Positions 1 through 7,396 of a DNA stretch of 39,452 nucleotides are shown here, piece by piece. This stretch comes from an uncultured Isosphaeraceae bacterium (lineage in GTDB: Bacteria; Planctomycetota; Planctomycetia; Isosphaerales; Isosphaeraceae). The position numbers and the translations under genes are program-made. The notes under the pieces are model-generated. The model ran no database searches. It saw only the letters and a list, made by a program, of their open reading frames with translations, and was not told the origin of the DNA. How positions within the stretch are numbered: the first letter of the stretch is position 1; each line of letters starts with the position of its first letter. The stretch covers positions 1-39,452 of the forward strand of contig CALLYK010000305.1 in assembly GCA_937858365.1 (NCBI GenBank), given 5' to 3'.

Positions 1-153
1 CACGCGCGGCACCGGCTCCGCCAGTGGCTTCGGGGGAAGCACAAGGTGCGAAGTCGCGGGACGACACGGTTCCCCGACGCGAGGCTGCATGACGAATTCG
101 GCCTCATCCGCTTGAGCGACCGACCGAAGACCTTCCCGTGGGCGAAAGCATGA
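1..153 (+). CDS. Group II intron reverse transcriptase/maturase, C-terminal fragment
   Basis: The last 50 codons of an intron-encoded protein; the gene begins outside the window. The end reads WLRGKHKVRSRG, then RFPDARLHDEFGLIRL, then FPWAKA and TGA at 151-153. This is the characteristic tail after the thumb/X (maturase) domain of bacterial group II intron proteins: a basic RNA-binding stretch, an 'FPD..L...GL.RL' segment and a terminal '.WAKA'. The protein would reverse-transcribe and help splice its own intron. It stops only 12 bases before domain V, which is typical because the protein is encoded in domain IV. There is no HNH extension. Whether the full protein is intact cannot be judged here. 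Confidence 0.9.
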   Translation, partial: HARHRLRQWLRGKHKVRSRGTTRFPDARLHDEFGLIRLSDRPKTFPWAKA

Positions 154-165
154 GTTCTTGTCCGA

Positions 166-198
166 GAGCCGGATGCGGGAAAACCGCCTGTCCGGTTC
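166..198 (+). ncRNA. Group II intron domain V (catalytic hairpin)
   Basis: The lower stem pairs GAGCCGGAU (166-174) with GUCCGGUUC (190-198), including a G-U pair. A two-base bulge (C188, U189) and a four-pair upper stem GCGG/CCGC (175-178 with 184-187) close a GAAAA loop. The AGC at 167-169 sits where the catalytic triad lies, and the bulge is in the canonical position. Total length is 33 bases against the usual 34. This is the most conserved part of group II introns and confirms the identification made from the maturase tail. Confidence 0.88.
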
Positions 199-201
199 GA
201 T

Positions 202-250
202 GAGCGGGGAGTGAAAACGGGGCCTCGGCTACCGCGTCACTCCTCGACTC
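202..250 (+). ncRNA. Group II intron domain VI with bulged branch-point A247
   Basis: GGAGUGA (208-214) pairs perfectly with UCACUCC (237-243). The helix continues outward through 205-207 with 244-246. A single unpaired A at 247 follows, and then GAG (202-204) pairs with CUC (248-250). A lone bulged adenosine near the base of the 3'-terminal helix is the hallmark of the lariat branch point. The distance from A247 to the likely 3' end (CUCUACC, about 254) fits the usual 7-8 bases. Confidence 0.75.
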
Positions 251-254
251 TACC

Positions 255-789
255 ATAATTTTATTGAACTACTTCGATAAATCGACGATCAGCGTGACGT
301 GACGAAGGGCGTGCGGCGGCCTTCTCAATAGCGCTGGACCGGCAACCAAGAGGTTGGCCCAGAGACGGGGCGGGGAAGGGGAGGGATGTTGGACGGTGGT
401 TCCGACCGGATTTCGGTTGGCACGAGATGGGGGGGGATCGACCCCGAAGCCATCGAGAAGGTCGAGGTCAAGTGGGTGCGCCTAGGCGAGGCCCCGTCCG
501 TCGGCGACCAGGGCGTCGTCGCCGACCCCTGTTTTCGCGTCGATCACGGGGTCGCCGAACTCCATCACGTCCAACGCTCGCGCAAGGTCGTCGGCCGCTT
601 CGGCAAGGCGCATCGGCGTGCTCGTCAAACCGAGGACGAAGACCAAGACCCAAGAGGCACGTTCGATCAAGGGCCCTCAAAACTCAATCCACACCTGAGG
701 CCAAAGTCACGTCTGGTCAACGAGCCGTTTTCGTCCTGCCGGCGCGGCGGCTACAATGGGTCTAGGTCAAGCGGGGGCCATACACGCAC
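255..789. other. Stretch with no confident gene after the intron
   Basis: The first ~40 bases after the intron are AT-rich (255-290) and represent the 3' exon of the insertion site. Open frames on both strands exist, but none has a convincing family, except a possible short leftward frame described separately (482-670). No tRNA or clear terminator was recognised. The part before 790 should hold the promoter of the small protein that follows, but no clear -35/-10 pair was found. Confidence 0.5.
482..670 (-). CDS. Possible short secreted protein or gene remnant
   Basis: A 62-codon leftward frame starting with TTG. It encodes a plausible signal peptide: a charged start, the hydrophobic run SWVLVFVLGLTS, and an AEA cleavage-like site near residue 25. 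A soluble acidic segment rich in GAC, GTC and GCC codons follows, which resembles real coding sequence here. It stops at an in-frame TAG. The frame then stays open and Pro-rich for some 70 codons, so this could be the front of a gene broken by a nonsense change. There is no recognised family and no strong ribosome binding site. It may equally be chance. Confidence 0.25.
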   Translation of the reverse strand: MIERASWVLVFVLGLTSTPMRLAEAADDLARALDVMEFGDPVIDAKTGVGDDALVADGRGLA

Positions 790-1098
790 ATGGACATTGA
801 TGACATCGAGGTGTTTCATTATCGACCCGAGTGTCATGTGGCGGGCTGTCGCGAGCCGGCCGTGTTCAAGGTTGCGGCCCTTTGGAGCGACGGCACGTCG
901 CGCGAGTTGAAGAATTATGGCCTCACGTGCGCGACGCATCGCGCGCGACTGCTGGAGCGGGCCCGCGCTTCGAGCCAAGACCTGCACCTGGCGGAGGGTG
1001 AATCGGTTGGCCCGATCCAGCTCTACCGCCTGGAAGAAGGCCGCCGCGACGCCGAACTCGCCCCGATCGACTCGCCCCCTCCGAGGTCGCCCTCCTGA
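790..1098 (+). CDS. Small conserved-type protein with CX4C...CX2H zinc-ribbon-like pattern
   Basis: A 102-residue soluble protein of unknown function. Cys15 and Cys20 (CHVAGC) and Cys47/His50 (CATH) form a CX4C...CX2H arrangement that could bind one zinc. Between them lies a beta-rich segment with WSDGTSRELKNYGL. No signal peptide or membrane segment is seen. The layout looks like small uncharacterised planctomycete proteins in which this N-terminal knuckle is followed by a variable tail; I know no function for them. The gene stands alone, tail-to-tail with the leftward operon ending at 1422. The start is the only ATG near the conserved part, and no good ribosome binding site precedes it. Confidence 0.65.
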   Translation: MDIDDIEVFHYRPECHVAGCREPAVFKVAALWSDGTSRELKNYGLTCATHRARLLERARASSQDLHLAEGESVGPIQLYRLEEGRRDAELAPIDSPPPRSPS

Positions 1099-1221
1099 TT
1101 TGAAACCGTCATCCAAGCCGGGACCGAGCTGGAAGCGTGAGCGACGCTCGGGTCATGGGACGGCGCCGTTCACAAGACGGAGTCCGGCTGATCGGTCCCG
1201 AAAAACAAGGGGGGCACCACC

Positions 1222-1249
1222 TTGACTTTGCGTTCGCATCAGTTATGCT
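1222..1249 (+). promoter_or_regulatory. Sigma70-like promoter, orphan
   Basis: TTGACT (1222-1227), a 16-base spacer and TATGCT (1244-1249) give 5/6 and 4/6 matches to the sigma70 consensus. It points rightward into a region without a gene and toward the 3' end of the leftward DUF58 gene. It could start a small RNA ending near the hairpin at 1350-1386, or be a chance match. Confidence 0.35.
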
Positions 1250-1349
1250 TTGAGTCGCTGGGGTTGGTCCGAGATTTTTCATTCCGTGGCCCACAGCCCA
1301 CCCGGTCACTCCGGCCGGAGCGTCCGCTCCGATCATCGCACTCGTCCAC

Positions 1350-1386
1350 GGCCCCATCCTTTCCCCCTTGGCGATTGGATGGGGCC
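1350..1386 (-). terminator. Hairpin downstream of the MoxR-DUF58 operon
   Basis: GGCCCCATCC (1350-1359) and GGATGGGGCC (1377-1386) are perfect inverted repeats around a 17-base loop. The stem is strong and sits just after the last gene of the leftward operon. It has no uridine run on either strand, so it is not a classic intrinsic terminator. It may stabilise the mRNA 3' end or assist factor-dependent termination. Confidence 0.45.
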
Positions 1387-1421
1387 TATCTTCGCGCAGC
1401 CTGACGAAACCCATCCGGGCG

Positions 1422-2750
1422 TCAGAGCAGGTGGCGCGCTTTGATTTCCAGGTAGCGATTCACGAGTGGCGCGGTGAGTTCATCGGGGAAGACGTCGAGC
1501 GTCAAGGCGCCCTTACGGCGGAGTTCCACCAGCACCCGTTCTCGCCAGGTGAGCATCGACGCCGCGGCGGCGGCCCGATACAGGGCTGGACCTACTTCGG
1601 TCGTGTCTGCTCGGTCGGCCAGGTCGAAGAGGTCGCGGTCGCGAAGGAAGACGCCTAGGGGCAAGTGCCGTCCCGAGATGTTTCCGAGGTGTCCCACCAC
1701 TTGCTCCGCGTTCACGTCGTCGAACACGTTGGTCATCAAGACGACCAAGGACCGCTTGCGACACCGCTTCTCCAACTCCAAGAAGGCCCGCTCGTGCCGT
1801 GATTCCACGAGTTCGGGAAAGACGTTGTGGACCGCGTGGACGAATCGGTTCGTGCGCTTCGCACCGCCGGCCGGTGGGACGTAGGCCCGCACGCGATCGG
1901 CGTAAACGAGCAGTCCCACCTGGTCTCCGCGCACGAGGGCGACGTGGGCCAGAAGGAGCATGGCATTGAAGGCGTGGTCCAGCGGCGTGAGTCCGCCGCC
2001 CACGTCCCCCGCCATCATTCGTCCGGCGTCGATGAGGAAGATCACGCGCTGCGATTGGTTCGCCTGATAGGCCCGCACCGTCAGTTTGCGACGGCGGGCC
2101 GTGGAGCGCCAGTCAATCGTCCGGGGCTCGTCCCCTTCGATATAGTCGCGGAGGCGTTCGAACTCGTTGTCGTTGCCGAGGCGGCGGGAGCGTCGGACGC
2201 CGATCGCGCTGAGGCGATCGCGCCGGGCGAGCATCGCGTAGCGGGCGATCTGTTTGACGTCGGGATAAACGCGCACGGTCGATTCACAGGGCAACTTCAC
2301 CGACCGCCGCCAGAGTCCCAGCCGACTCGACAGGAACACATGGACCCGGCGCAGAAGATAGGAGCCGCGGCGGTTGGGCGTGAGTGTGTAATCGGCCTCG
2401 GTCATCGCCTTGGCTTGCACCGTGAAGGGGAACGACGTGGGCTCGGCCACGAATGGGTCGGGCACGTCGTCTTGGACCGTCACGAGGCGGGACCGGCGCG
2501 CATGGTTCTCGATCGCGAGCGTGACCTGGCCGGGTTCTCCTAGCGAGGCCACTTTGCCCACGACGCGCGTCGCCTTGAGCCTGGGAGGTCCCACGACCGT
2601 CATGAGGTCCACGAAGGCGACGAGCACGAGCAGCGCGTCGAGGCCGAAGAGGGCGAACCTCATCACCTCGCCATTGGGAAAGAGGAGTGACAACGACATG
2701 AACGCGGGTACGAGCGCGAAGAGGGCGAAGTTTCGCGTCGGCCAGATCAT
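1422..2750 (-). CDS. DUF58 domain protein (MoxR partner, vWA-like)
   Basis: A 442-residue membrane-anchored DUF58 protein, last gene of the cluster. Two N-terminal hydrophobic segments (about 8-24 and 31-50) are followed by a beta-rich region and then the DUF58 signature at 194-214 (NEFERLRDYIEGDEP, then TIDW). A von Willebrand A-like domain begins around residue 236. Its metal site reads DAGRM rather than DxSxS, a degenerate form common in DUF58. Such proteins act with MoxR AAA+ ATPases in chaperone-like assembly or metal-insertion systems; the client here is unknown. The ATG at 2750 overlaps the MoxR stop codon (ATGA), indicating translational coupling and fixing the start. Confidence 0.9.
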   Translation of the reverse strand: MIWPTRNFALFALVPAFMSLSLLFPNGEVMRFALFGLDALLVLVAFVDLMTVVGPPRLKATRVVGKVASLGEPGQVTLAIENHARRSRLVTVQDDVPDPFVAEPTSFPFTVQAKAMTEADYTLTPNRRGSYLLRRVHVFLSSRLGLWRRSVKLPCESTVRVYPDVKQIARYAMLARRDRLSAIGVRRSRRLGNDNEFERLRDYIEGDEPRTIDWRSTARRRKLTVRAYQANQSQRVIFLIDAGRMMAGDVGGGLTPLDHAFNAMLLLAHVALVRGDQVGLLVYADRVRAYVPPAGGAKRTNRFVHAVHNVFPELVESRHERAFLELEKRCRKRSLVVLMTNVFDDVNAEQVVGHLGNISGRHLPLGVFLRDRDLFDLADRADTTEVGPALYRAAAAASMLTWRERVLVELRRKGALTLDVFPDELTAPLVNRYLEIKARHLL

Positions 2751-3811
2751 CGGCGCGGTACCTCGACGGAGCGGACCAATTCGTTCAGGGTCTCGTCGAC
2801 GCCCCGCCCTTCGACTTCGGCCTCGGCCGTGAGCATGACTCGGTGTCGAAGCGCGGGCAAGATCACGTCTTGGACATCGTCGGGCAGGGTGTACTGACGG
2901 CCTTCCAGGGCCGCCGCGGCTCGGGCCCCACGCAGCACCGCCACACCCGCGCGCGGCGATGCCCCCAACGCGAAGGCCGGCCAATCCCGGGTCTTACGCA
3001 CAAGGTTGGCGATGTAATGAAGCACTCGCTCATCCACGGCCACCTGCGCGACATGACGCATCGCCTCGCGAACTTGCTCAGGGCCCGTCACGGTGGCGAC
3101 TGCGTCGGTGAGGAGTTGCTCGGGCGAACGCCCCGCCAGGTGAAGTCGAAGAATGTTGGCTTCTTCATCAATCGATGGATAATCGACGACGAGCTTGAGC
3201 AGGAAGCGATCGAGTTGGGCCTCGGGCAGGTTGTAGGTCCCTTCCGACTCAATCGGGTTTTGCGTGGCCATCACCAGGAAGGGGCGTTCGAGCCCATGGA
3301 CGACGCCATCGACCGTGACCTTCGTTTCCTGCATGATTTCCAGCAGGGCGGCATGGGTCTTCGCCGGGGCGCGATTGATTTCGTCGGCCAGGAGGAGTTG
3401 CGTGAAGACCGGGCCCGGTCGAAAGCGGAAGTCTTGGACCCGCTCGTCGAAGATGGCCGATCCGGTCACGTCCGACGGCATCAAGTCGGGCGTGAACTGG
3501 ATGCGGTTGAAGGCGCAGCCGAGGACCTTGCCCAAGGCCCGGACGAGCAACGTCTTGCCCAGGCCGGGTACGCTCTCGATGAGGACGTGTCCTTCGGCCA
3601 AGAGCGCGATCAAGACGCCGCGCACCAATTCCCGCTGACCGACAAAGACCTTGGAAATCTCGGCGATCACCGGGGCCGCCCAGGCGCCGACCGGGCCGGA
3701 GGTCCCGTCCGCGAGGGGGCGTGGCTTCGGCGGCGGAGGTGCCTCTTCGGTGATGTCGGTTGGTTCCACGAACTTGATCTCTTCCGGCGTCTGTTCGTTT
3801 CCGGTGCTCAT
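2747..3811 (-). CDS. MoxR-family AAA+ ATPase
   Basis: A 354-residue cytoplasmic ATPase. After a Pro-rich, probably disordered N-terminus (to about 40) comes the AAA_3 core: Walker A VPGLGKT (81-87), Walker B LLLADEINRA (139-148) and sensor 1 ATQNP (182-186). A C-terminal lid domain with an ASPRAG motif follows. MoxR proteins drive maturation of protein complexes, usually with a vWA/DUF58 partner, which follows here with a 4-base overlap. The start ATG overlaps the DUF4350 stop (ATGA). The signature motifs look intact, so an active ATPase is expected. Confidence 0.95.
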   Translation of the reverse strand: MSTGNEQTPEEIKFVEPTDITEEAPPPPKPRPLADGTSGPVGAWAAPVIAEISKVFVGQRELVRGVLIALLAEGHVLIESVPGLGKTLLVRALGKVLGCAFNRIQFTPDLMPSDVTGSAIFDERVQDFRFRPGPVFTQLLLADEINRAPAKTHAALLEIMQETKVTVDGVVHGLERPFLVMATQNPIESEGTYNLPEAQLDRFLLKLVVDYPSIDEEANILRLHLAGRSPEQLLTDAVATVTGPEQVREAMRHVAQVAVDERVLHYIANLVRKTRDWPAFALGASPRAGVAVLRGARAAAALEGRQYTLPDDVQDVILPALRHRVMLTAEAEVEGRGVDETLNELVRSVEVPRR

Positions 3812-4902
3812 GGTCCAAGGGCCCGGTTGCGGTTGGGTTGATGCGCCGAGGGCACTCGCCAGCGGCGATAGGTCTCGATTTGGGTCTGCGCGAAGGTGGT
3901 GTCGCGGGTCTTGGCGAGGAGGTCGCCCAGGGCCTCCGCGTGGGCGACGGGGCGTTCCGCGTCGGAGACGGGGGCCGGACGCGGCCGACCCAGTCGCGCC
4001 GTTCGCGCCAGGCAGCCAATCAGGGCGAAGGCCAAGATATGATAGAGCACCCAGCGCATCGCGGGGGTGAGGGGTAGTTGGCTTTTCGGGCGGCTCGAAT
4101 CGAGCAGAAACGAGCCCTGGACGAAGACAACGTCGCGCGGCTCCTCACCGACCCATTCCACGACGCGTTCCGCGAGCGGTCGGCGCGCCCGTTCGAGAAG
4201 GGCCGCGTTGAGAAGGAAGGACCCGTTGGCGACGAGGAGGACCTTCGAGTCTTGAAGGTGCCATTCCATCGCGAGCGTCTTGCCGTCGCCGGTGAGGAGC
4301 ACGTTTTCGACGGTTGCCTTGGGGACCTCATGACGCTCAACTCGGGCCTTGGCCCCGTCCACGCCGATCGCCCAAGCGCCGCCGAGGGCCTGGCACGTTG
4401 TGGGGGCCCCCGCGTTCGGCTCCAGCGCGAACCAGGACTCGACGCGCCCCGCCGCCTTCGCCTTGGGCGGGAGCGGCCCCATGCGTCCCGCCGTCGCGGC
4501 CCGATCCGAAATGGCCTCGCGTTTCGCCGGGTCGGTGTCGGCGGGCAGGCCCGCGAGCACGGCCTTCCAGTAGTCGGGCTCGGCGTCATAGTCGCGCATC
4601 ACGTAAATCAGTTTCCGGCCCGCCGACATCGCGAGCCAGTCCTCATACCATTCGGCCTCCTCAAGTCCCGGAGGCCCCGGGTAGGTGGCAAAGCGAACCA
4701 GAACATCGGACTTGCGTTCCAGGCGGTCATCGAGGCGCTGAGTGGCCCGGACCGTGTGCCCTTGGGCCCGAAGTGCCTCGGCCAAGACGCCCGTGCCGTT
4801 CACGCTCCGACCTGTGCTCCTGCCGTACTCGTTGTCCACGCCGGTCGGGGAACAACCGGCGAGTGCAGCGAGCGCCAGGAAGGCCACGAGACGGCCAGTC
4901 AT
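3808..4902 (-). CDS. DUF4350 domain lipoprotein with C-terminal membrane anchor
   Basis: A 364-residue envelope protein. It starts with a lipoprotein signal: a hydrophobic run and the lipobox LAGC with Cys17. Then comes a DUF4350-like domain ('G..VLAEALRAQGHTV' near 35-50), a fold related to class I glutamine-amidotransferase-like domains that presumably binds rather than catalyses. One transmembrane helix (about 282-300, YHILAFALIGCLA) and a 64-residue basic tail end the protein. DUF4350 commonly sits beside DUF4129, MoxR and DUF58, as here. ATG 4902 overlaps the upstream stop codon (ATGA). The function of the complex is unknown. Confidence 0.85.
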   Translation of the reverse strand: MTGRLVAFLALAALAGCSPTGVDNEYGRSTGRSVNGTGVLAEALRAQGHTVRATQRLDDRLERKSDVLVRFATYPGPPGLEEAEWYEDWLAMSAGRKLIYVMRDYDAEPDYWKAVLAGLPADTDPAKREAISDRAATAGRMGPLPPKAKAAGRVESWFALEPNAGAPTTCQALGGAWAIGVDGAKARVERHEVPKATVENVLLTGDGKTLAMEWHLQDSKVLLVANGSFLLNAALLERARRPLAERVVEWVGEEPRDVVFVQGSFLLDSSRPKSQLPLTPAMRWVLYHILAFALIGCLARTARLGRPRPAPVSDAERPVAHAEALGDLLAKTRDTTFAQTQIETYRRWRVPSAHQPNRNRALGP

Positions 4903-5597
4903 GACTGGACCTCGGCCGCCCAACGGCCCTCGAGGGCCTCGGCCTCGCCCCATGCGTGCTCGAACGCCTCGGGTGAGGGCTCACGATGACCGTAATAGGC
5001 CGCCTCGAAAAGCCTCAATGTCGGCTCGACCCCTTCACGCACGTCGTCGGGCCCGATCGCGCGGACGAGTTGGCGGCCAGTCCGACCGGGCGCCAAACGA
5101 ACGAGCCCCCGCGAGTCAAGTCGAAGCAATAAATGCACAAATACGCACACAATCGCGCCGGAGAGGTCGCCGCGGGCGCGGCGCGCGCGGGCCTCGGCCC
5201 AGGGGTCATCGGTTTCAACGCTCAGGCCGGTGGGCAACGCGACCACGCGGCGACCTACGGCCGGGGCCGACTTGGGCCTCGGGTTGGGGTCCAGGCCCTC
5301 CACGTAGTATCGCCACCACTTTGCCACGAAGATGAAGAGGCCGATCAGGGCCACGGCGATCAGGATGAAGATCACGAGGGAGACGATGTCCCCCGTCCTG
5401 AGTTCGAAGGAGCCCGGGCCCTGGCGGACTTGAGTCAGGCGCGGCGGCGAGGGGGGCGTCAGGGGACGCGCTTCGTCCTTCTTCTCGTCGTACCAGGGAT
5501 AGGTCCCTTTCCCGAGCGCCGAGCGCATGGGGTCGGTCGGTTCGTCAACCGCGATGGGGCCCAAACTGAACGTGAGGAAGAGGACGACGCTCACCAT
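4899..5597 (-). CDS. DUF4129 domain membrane protein
   Basis: A 232-residue protein with an N-terminal signal-like hydrophobic stretch (1-14), an extracytoplasmic linker, and one strong transmembrane helix (about 72-94). The C-terminal DUF4129 domain (about 145-230) shows 'A.RARRARGDLSGAI' and 'LLLRLDSRGLV' followed by a 'GRTGRQLVRAI' segment. DUF4129 domains are often fused to transglutaminase-like modules or encoded beside MoxR/DUF58; here it stands alone without transglutaminase. ATG 5597 overlaps the preceding gene by 7 bases and gives the N-terminal hydrophobic run. Longer upstream in-frame starts lack such features and would run deep into the neighbour. Confidence 0.8.
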   Translation of the reverse strand: MVSVVLFLTFSLGPIAVDEPTDPMRSALGKGTYPWYDEKKDEARPLTPPSPPRLTQVRQGPGSFELRTGDIVSLVIFILIAVALIGLFIFVAKWWRYYVEGLDPNPRPKSAPAVGRRVVALPTGLSVETDDPWAEARARRARGDLSGAIVCVFVHLLLRLDSRGLVRLAPGRTGRQLVRAIGPDDVREGVEPTLRLFEAAYYGHREPSPEAFEHAWGEAEALEGRWAAEVQS

Positions 5598-6412
5598 CGT
5601 TCCTCGTCCTCCAGGGCCCCGCCGAGCGCCCTCATGCGCAGCTCGATTTCCCATCCTTCTAGCCGTGTCCGTTGGTCGATGTATTCGAGGAACCGCACGA
5701 CCGTGAAGAAGCCGATGCCCAGCCATGTGCTCACATGGACATGCCAGCTCGTGAGTGAGAGATCTTCGAAGACGCGGCCGGCGGAGGCCACGCCAAGTTC
5801 GGGTGTTTGCTGCTCGACCATGAGTTCCTCAAGGTTGCTCCCGGCGTAGGCGAAGGCGAGGACGAAGAGGCCGCATGTCGCGAGTTGAAAGCCCCAGCGG
5901 AAGAACATCAGGGCCCCGCGATCGCGTGTGAGGTCCCAGCAGCGCGACGAGACGGCCGACCATTTCCCCTGTTCCAAAAGGATGACCTCGTTGAGGAACC
6001 GGAACTTCCCGGCGAAGAAGGCCCCGATCATCCAGATCAACAGGAGCGCCCCTCGAGCCAAGCCTTGATAAAGGAACATCCGGCCCGAAGAGACGAACAA
6101 AGTGCGGACCATGCGGCCCGCCGAGGGGCGGTTGCCGAACATGAGGCCGCCCATCGCCACGGTGAGAGGCGCGGTCGCCCAGGGGGCCTCGATCGCGAGA
6201 AGCAAGAAGAGGGGAATGAACCGGGGGAACTCCTCGTTGGAGTCGCTCATCAGGCCCAGGACCCATGCGTTGAAGGCTACGCAGGGAAGCGTGCCCAAGG
6301 CCAACCAAGCGGCCAAGACGAGCGGCCGTCGCCTCACCACGATCGTCGCCAGGTCCAGCAGGTCCAGGAAGGACCGCTCGCGGATCACGACCAGGGTCCG
6401 GTCGGGAGACAC
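5591..6412 (-). CDS. Polytopic membrane protein of the RDD-SpoIIM-MoxR cluster
   Basis: A 273-residue integral membrane protein with about five hydrophobic segments (around 30-55, 65-90, 118-140, 168-190 and 222-240). I do not recognise a named family. In other planctomycete versions of this cluster, as I recall, a similarly sized membrane protein occupies the same position between SpoIIM and DUF4129. The GTG start at 6412 is supported by GGGAGG eight bases upstream and lies 3 bases after the SpoIIM stop codon. Operon position suggests a membrane subunit of the same complex. Confidence 0.75.
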   Translation of the reverse strand: MSPDRTLVVIRERSFLDLLDLATIVVRRRPLVLAAWLALGTLPCVAFNAWVLGLMSDSNEEFPRFIPLFLLLAIEAPWATAPLTVAMGGLMFGNRPSAGRMVRTLFVSSGRMFLYQGLARGALLLIWMIGAFFAGKFRFLNEVILLEQGKWSAVSSRCWDLTRDRGALMFFRWGFQLATCGLFVLAFAYAGSNLEELMVEQQTPELGVASAGRVFEDLSLTSWHVHVSTWLGIGFFTVVRFLEYIDQRTRLEGWEIELRMRALGGALEDEERW

Positions 6413-6415
6413 GGG

Positions 6416-7393
6416 TCAGTCCTCCCTGGTCGCGTTGGCCCGACCGAACGTTCGACCGCCCAATGCGAGGTAGGCGACCAGAAGCAAGGCGCTTGTGATC
6501 GCGATCCCCGCCTTGACTCCGTAGGGCAGGTTCGAGGCCGACACAAAACCCTCGAGAAAGGCCGCCAAGACAAAGAGGCAAACCGAGGCGCCGATCGTCG
6601 GCAAGGCGTTCTTCGCCTCGCGCTGCAAGGACGCGAGGCGCGTTTGGCCTTGATGGTCGATCAGGCCCCAGCCGAGGCGCAAGCCGGCGGCCCCGGCGAA
6701 GACAATCGCGGTCAATTCGAACGCCGAGTGGGCAGTGACGAAGCTGGAAAAGCGGCCCCAGTGGGGCGTCGTGTACATGTGCCCGAAGACGGTACCGAGT
6801 TGCAGCCCGTTCGAAGCAAGCAAGTAGAGGGTCCCGAGGCCAAAAGAGAGGCCCCAAACGAAGCACTGGATGCCGATGCCCGCGTTGTGGAAGACGTAGA
6901 ACCCGGCCATCATCGCGTCGTTGCGGTCCCGTGATTCCAGTGGTGAGGAGTACATTTCCTCCATTTGATCGATCATCTCGGCGCCGAGGAGGTCCTTCCC
7001 GAAGTCGGGCCGCGACATCGCCATGGCGCCCGAGACGAGGAAGCACCCCCAAAAGACCAGGGCCGCGATGAGCAGGGTGGGATCGGAGCGGAGGCGCCTG
7101 GGGACGGCATGAAAGACCTCGGCCGCCCACGTCCGGAAGCGAAAGCCGCGGGAGCGATAAAGCCGGTTGTGGGCGCGCGCCACCAGGTCATGAAGGTAAG
7201 CGACCGTTTCGCGCGGCAGGTCGTATGACTCGGCCAGCATCAAATCGGCACACGCGGACCGATAAAGCTCGGCCATTCGCACCACGCGTTCGGAGGCCGT
7301 GCCCGCGACCCTCTCGGAGCGAAAGGCCGTGAGGTGTTGATCCAGTTCTCGCCAGGCGGCCTCGCGCTGGGCCAGCCGATCGACCACCCGCAT
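6416..7393 (-). CDS. SpoIIM / DUF95 family membrane protein
   Basis: A 325-residue membrane protein. The soluble N-terminal ~95 residues are alpha-helical (LYRSACADLMLAES, a segment typical of DUF95 proteins). A transmembrane part follows with segments around 105-125, 165-185, 208-240, 262-282 and 290-310, including 'HSAFELTAIVFAGAAGLRLG', the classic SpoIIM-type motif. In Bacillus SpoIIM takes part in peptidoglycan remodelling during engulfment, but planctomycetes do not sporulate, so an envelope role is inferred. It lies 3 bases after the RDD gene. The RDD-SpoIIM pairing also occurs beside moxR genes in actinobacteria (from memory, the M. tuberculosis moxR2 region). Confidence 0.88.
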   Translation of the reverse strand: MRVVDRLAQREAAWRELDQHLTAFRSERVAGTASERVVRMAELYRSACADLMLAESYDLPRETVAYLHDLVARAHNRLYRSRGFRFRTWAAEVFHAVPRRLRSDPTLLIAALVFWGCFLVSGAMAMSRPDFGKDLLGAEMIDQMEEMYSSPLESRDRNDAMMAGFYVFHNAGIGIQCFVWGLSFGLGTLYLLASNGLQLGTVFGHMYTTPHWGRFSSFVTAHSAFELTAIVFAGAAGLRLGWGLIDHQGQTRLASLQREAKNALPTIGASVCLFVLAAFLEGFVSASNLPYGVKAGIAITSALLLVAYLALGGRTFGRANATRED

Positions 7394-7396
7394 CGG

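Larger units (their letters stand above)
1..254 (+). mobile_element. 3' end of a group II intron (5' part outside window)
   Basis: A maturase C-terminus (1-153) is followed directly by RNA that folds as group II domains V and VI, which is the normal order at the 3' end of a bacterial group II intron. Domain VI ends in a stem with a single bulged A (247), the expected branch point, and the intron should end about 6-8 bases later, near 253-255. The sequence then becomes AT-rich (ATAATTTTATTG) and looks unlike the intron. The 5' part, including the rest of the maturase and domains I-IV, lies left of the window. No DNA-endonuclease (HNH) domain follows the maturase, so the element looks endonuclease-less. 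The exact 3' splice site is inferred. Confidence 0.85.
1099..1421. other. Intergenic region between convergent genes
   Basis: Contains no supported protein gene. It holds a promoter-like pair at 1222-1249 reading rightward and a 10-bp perfect inverted repeat at 1350-1386, listed separately. The leftward operon ends at 1422, so the inverted repeat lies 36 bases past its stop codon. Confidence 0.5.

Noticed and set aside
386-910. Rightward frame of 174 codons overlapping the small zinc-ribbon-like protein
   Set aside because: Irregular composition and overlap in another frame with the better-supported 790-1098 gene.
2843-3841. Rightward open frame (332 codons) opposite the MoxR gene
   Set aside because: Antisense shadow; the MoxR strand has intact Walker motifs.
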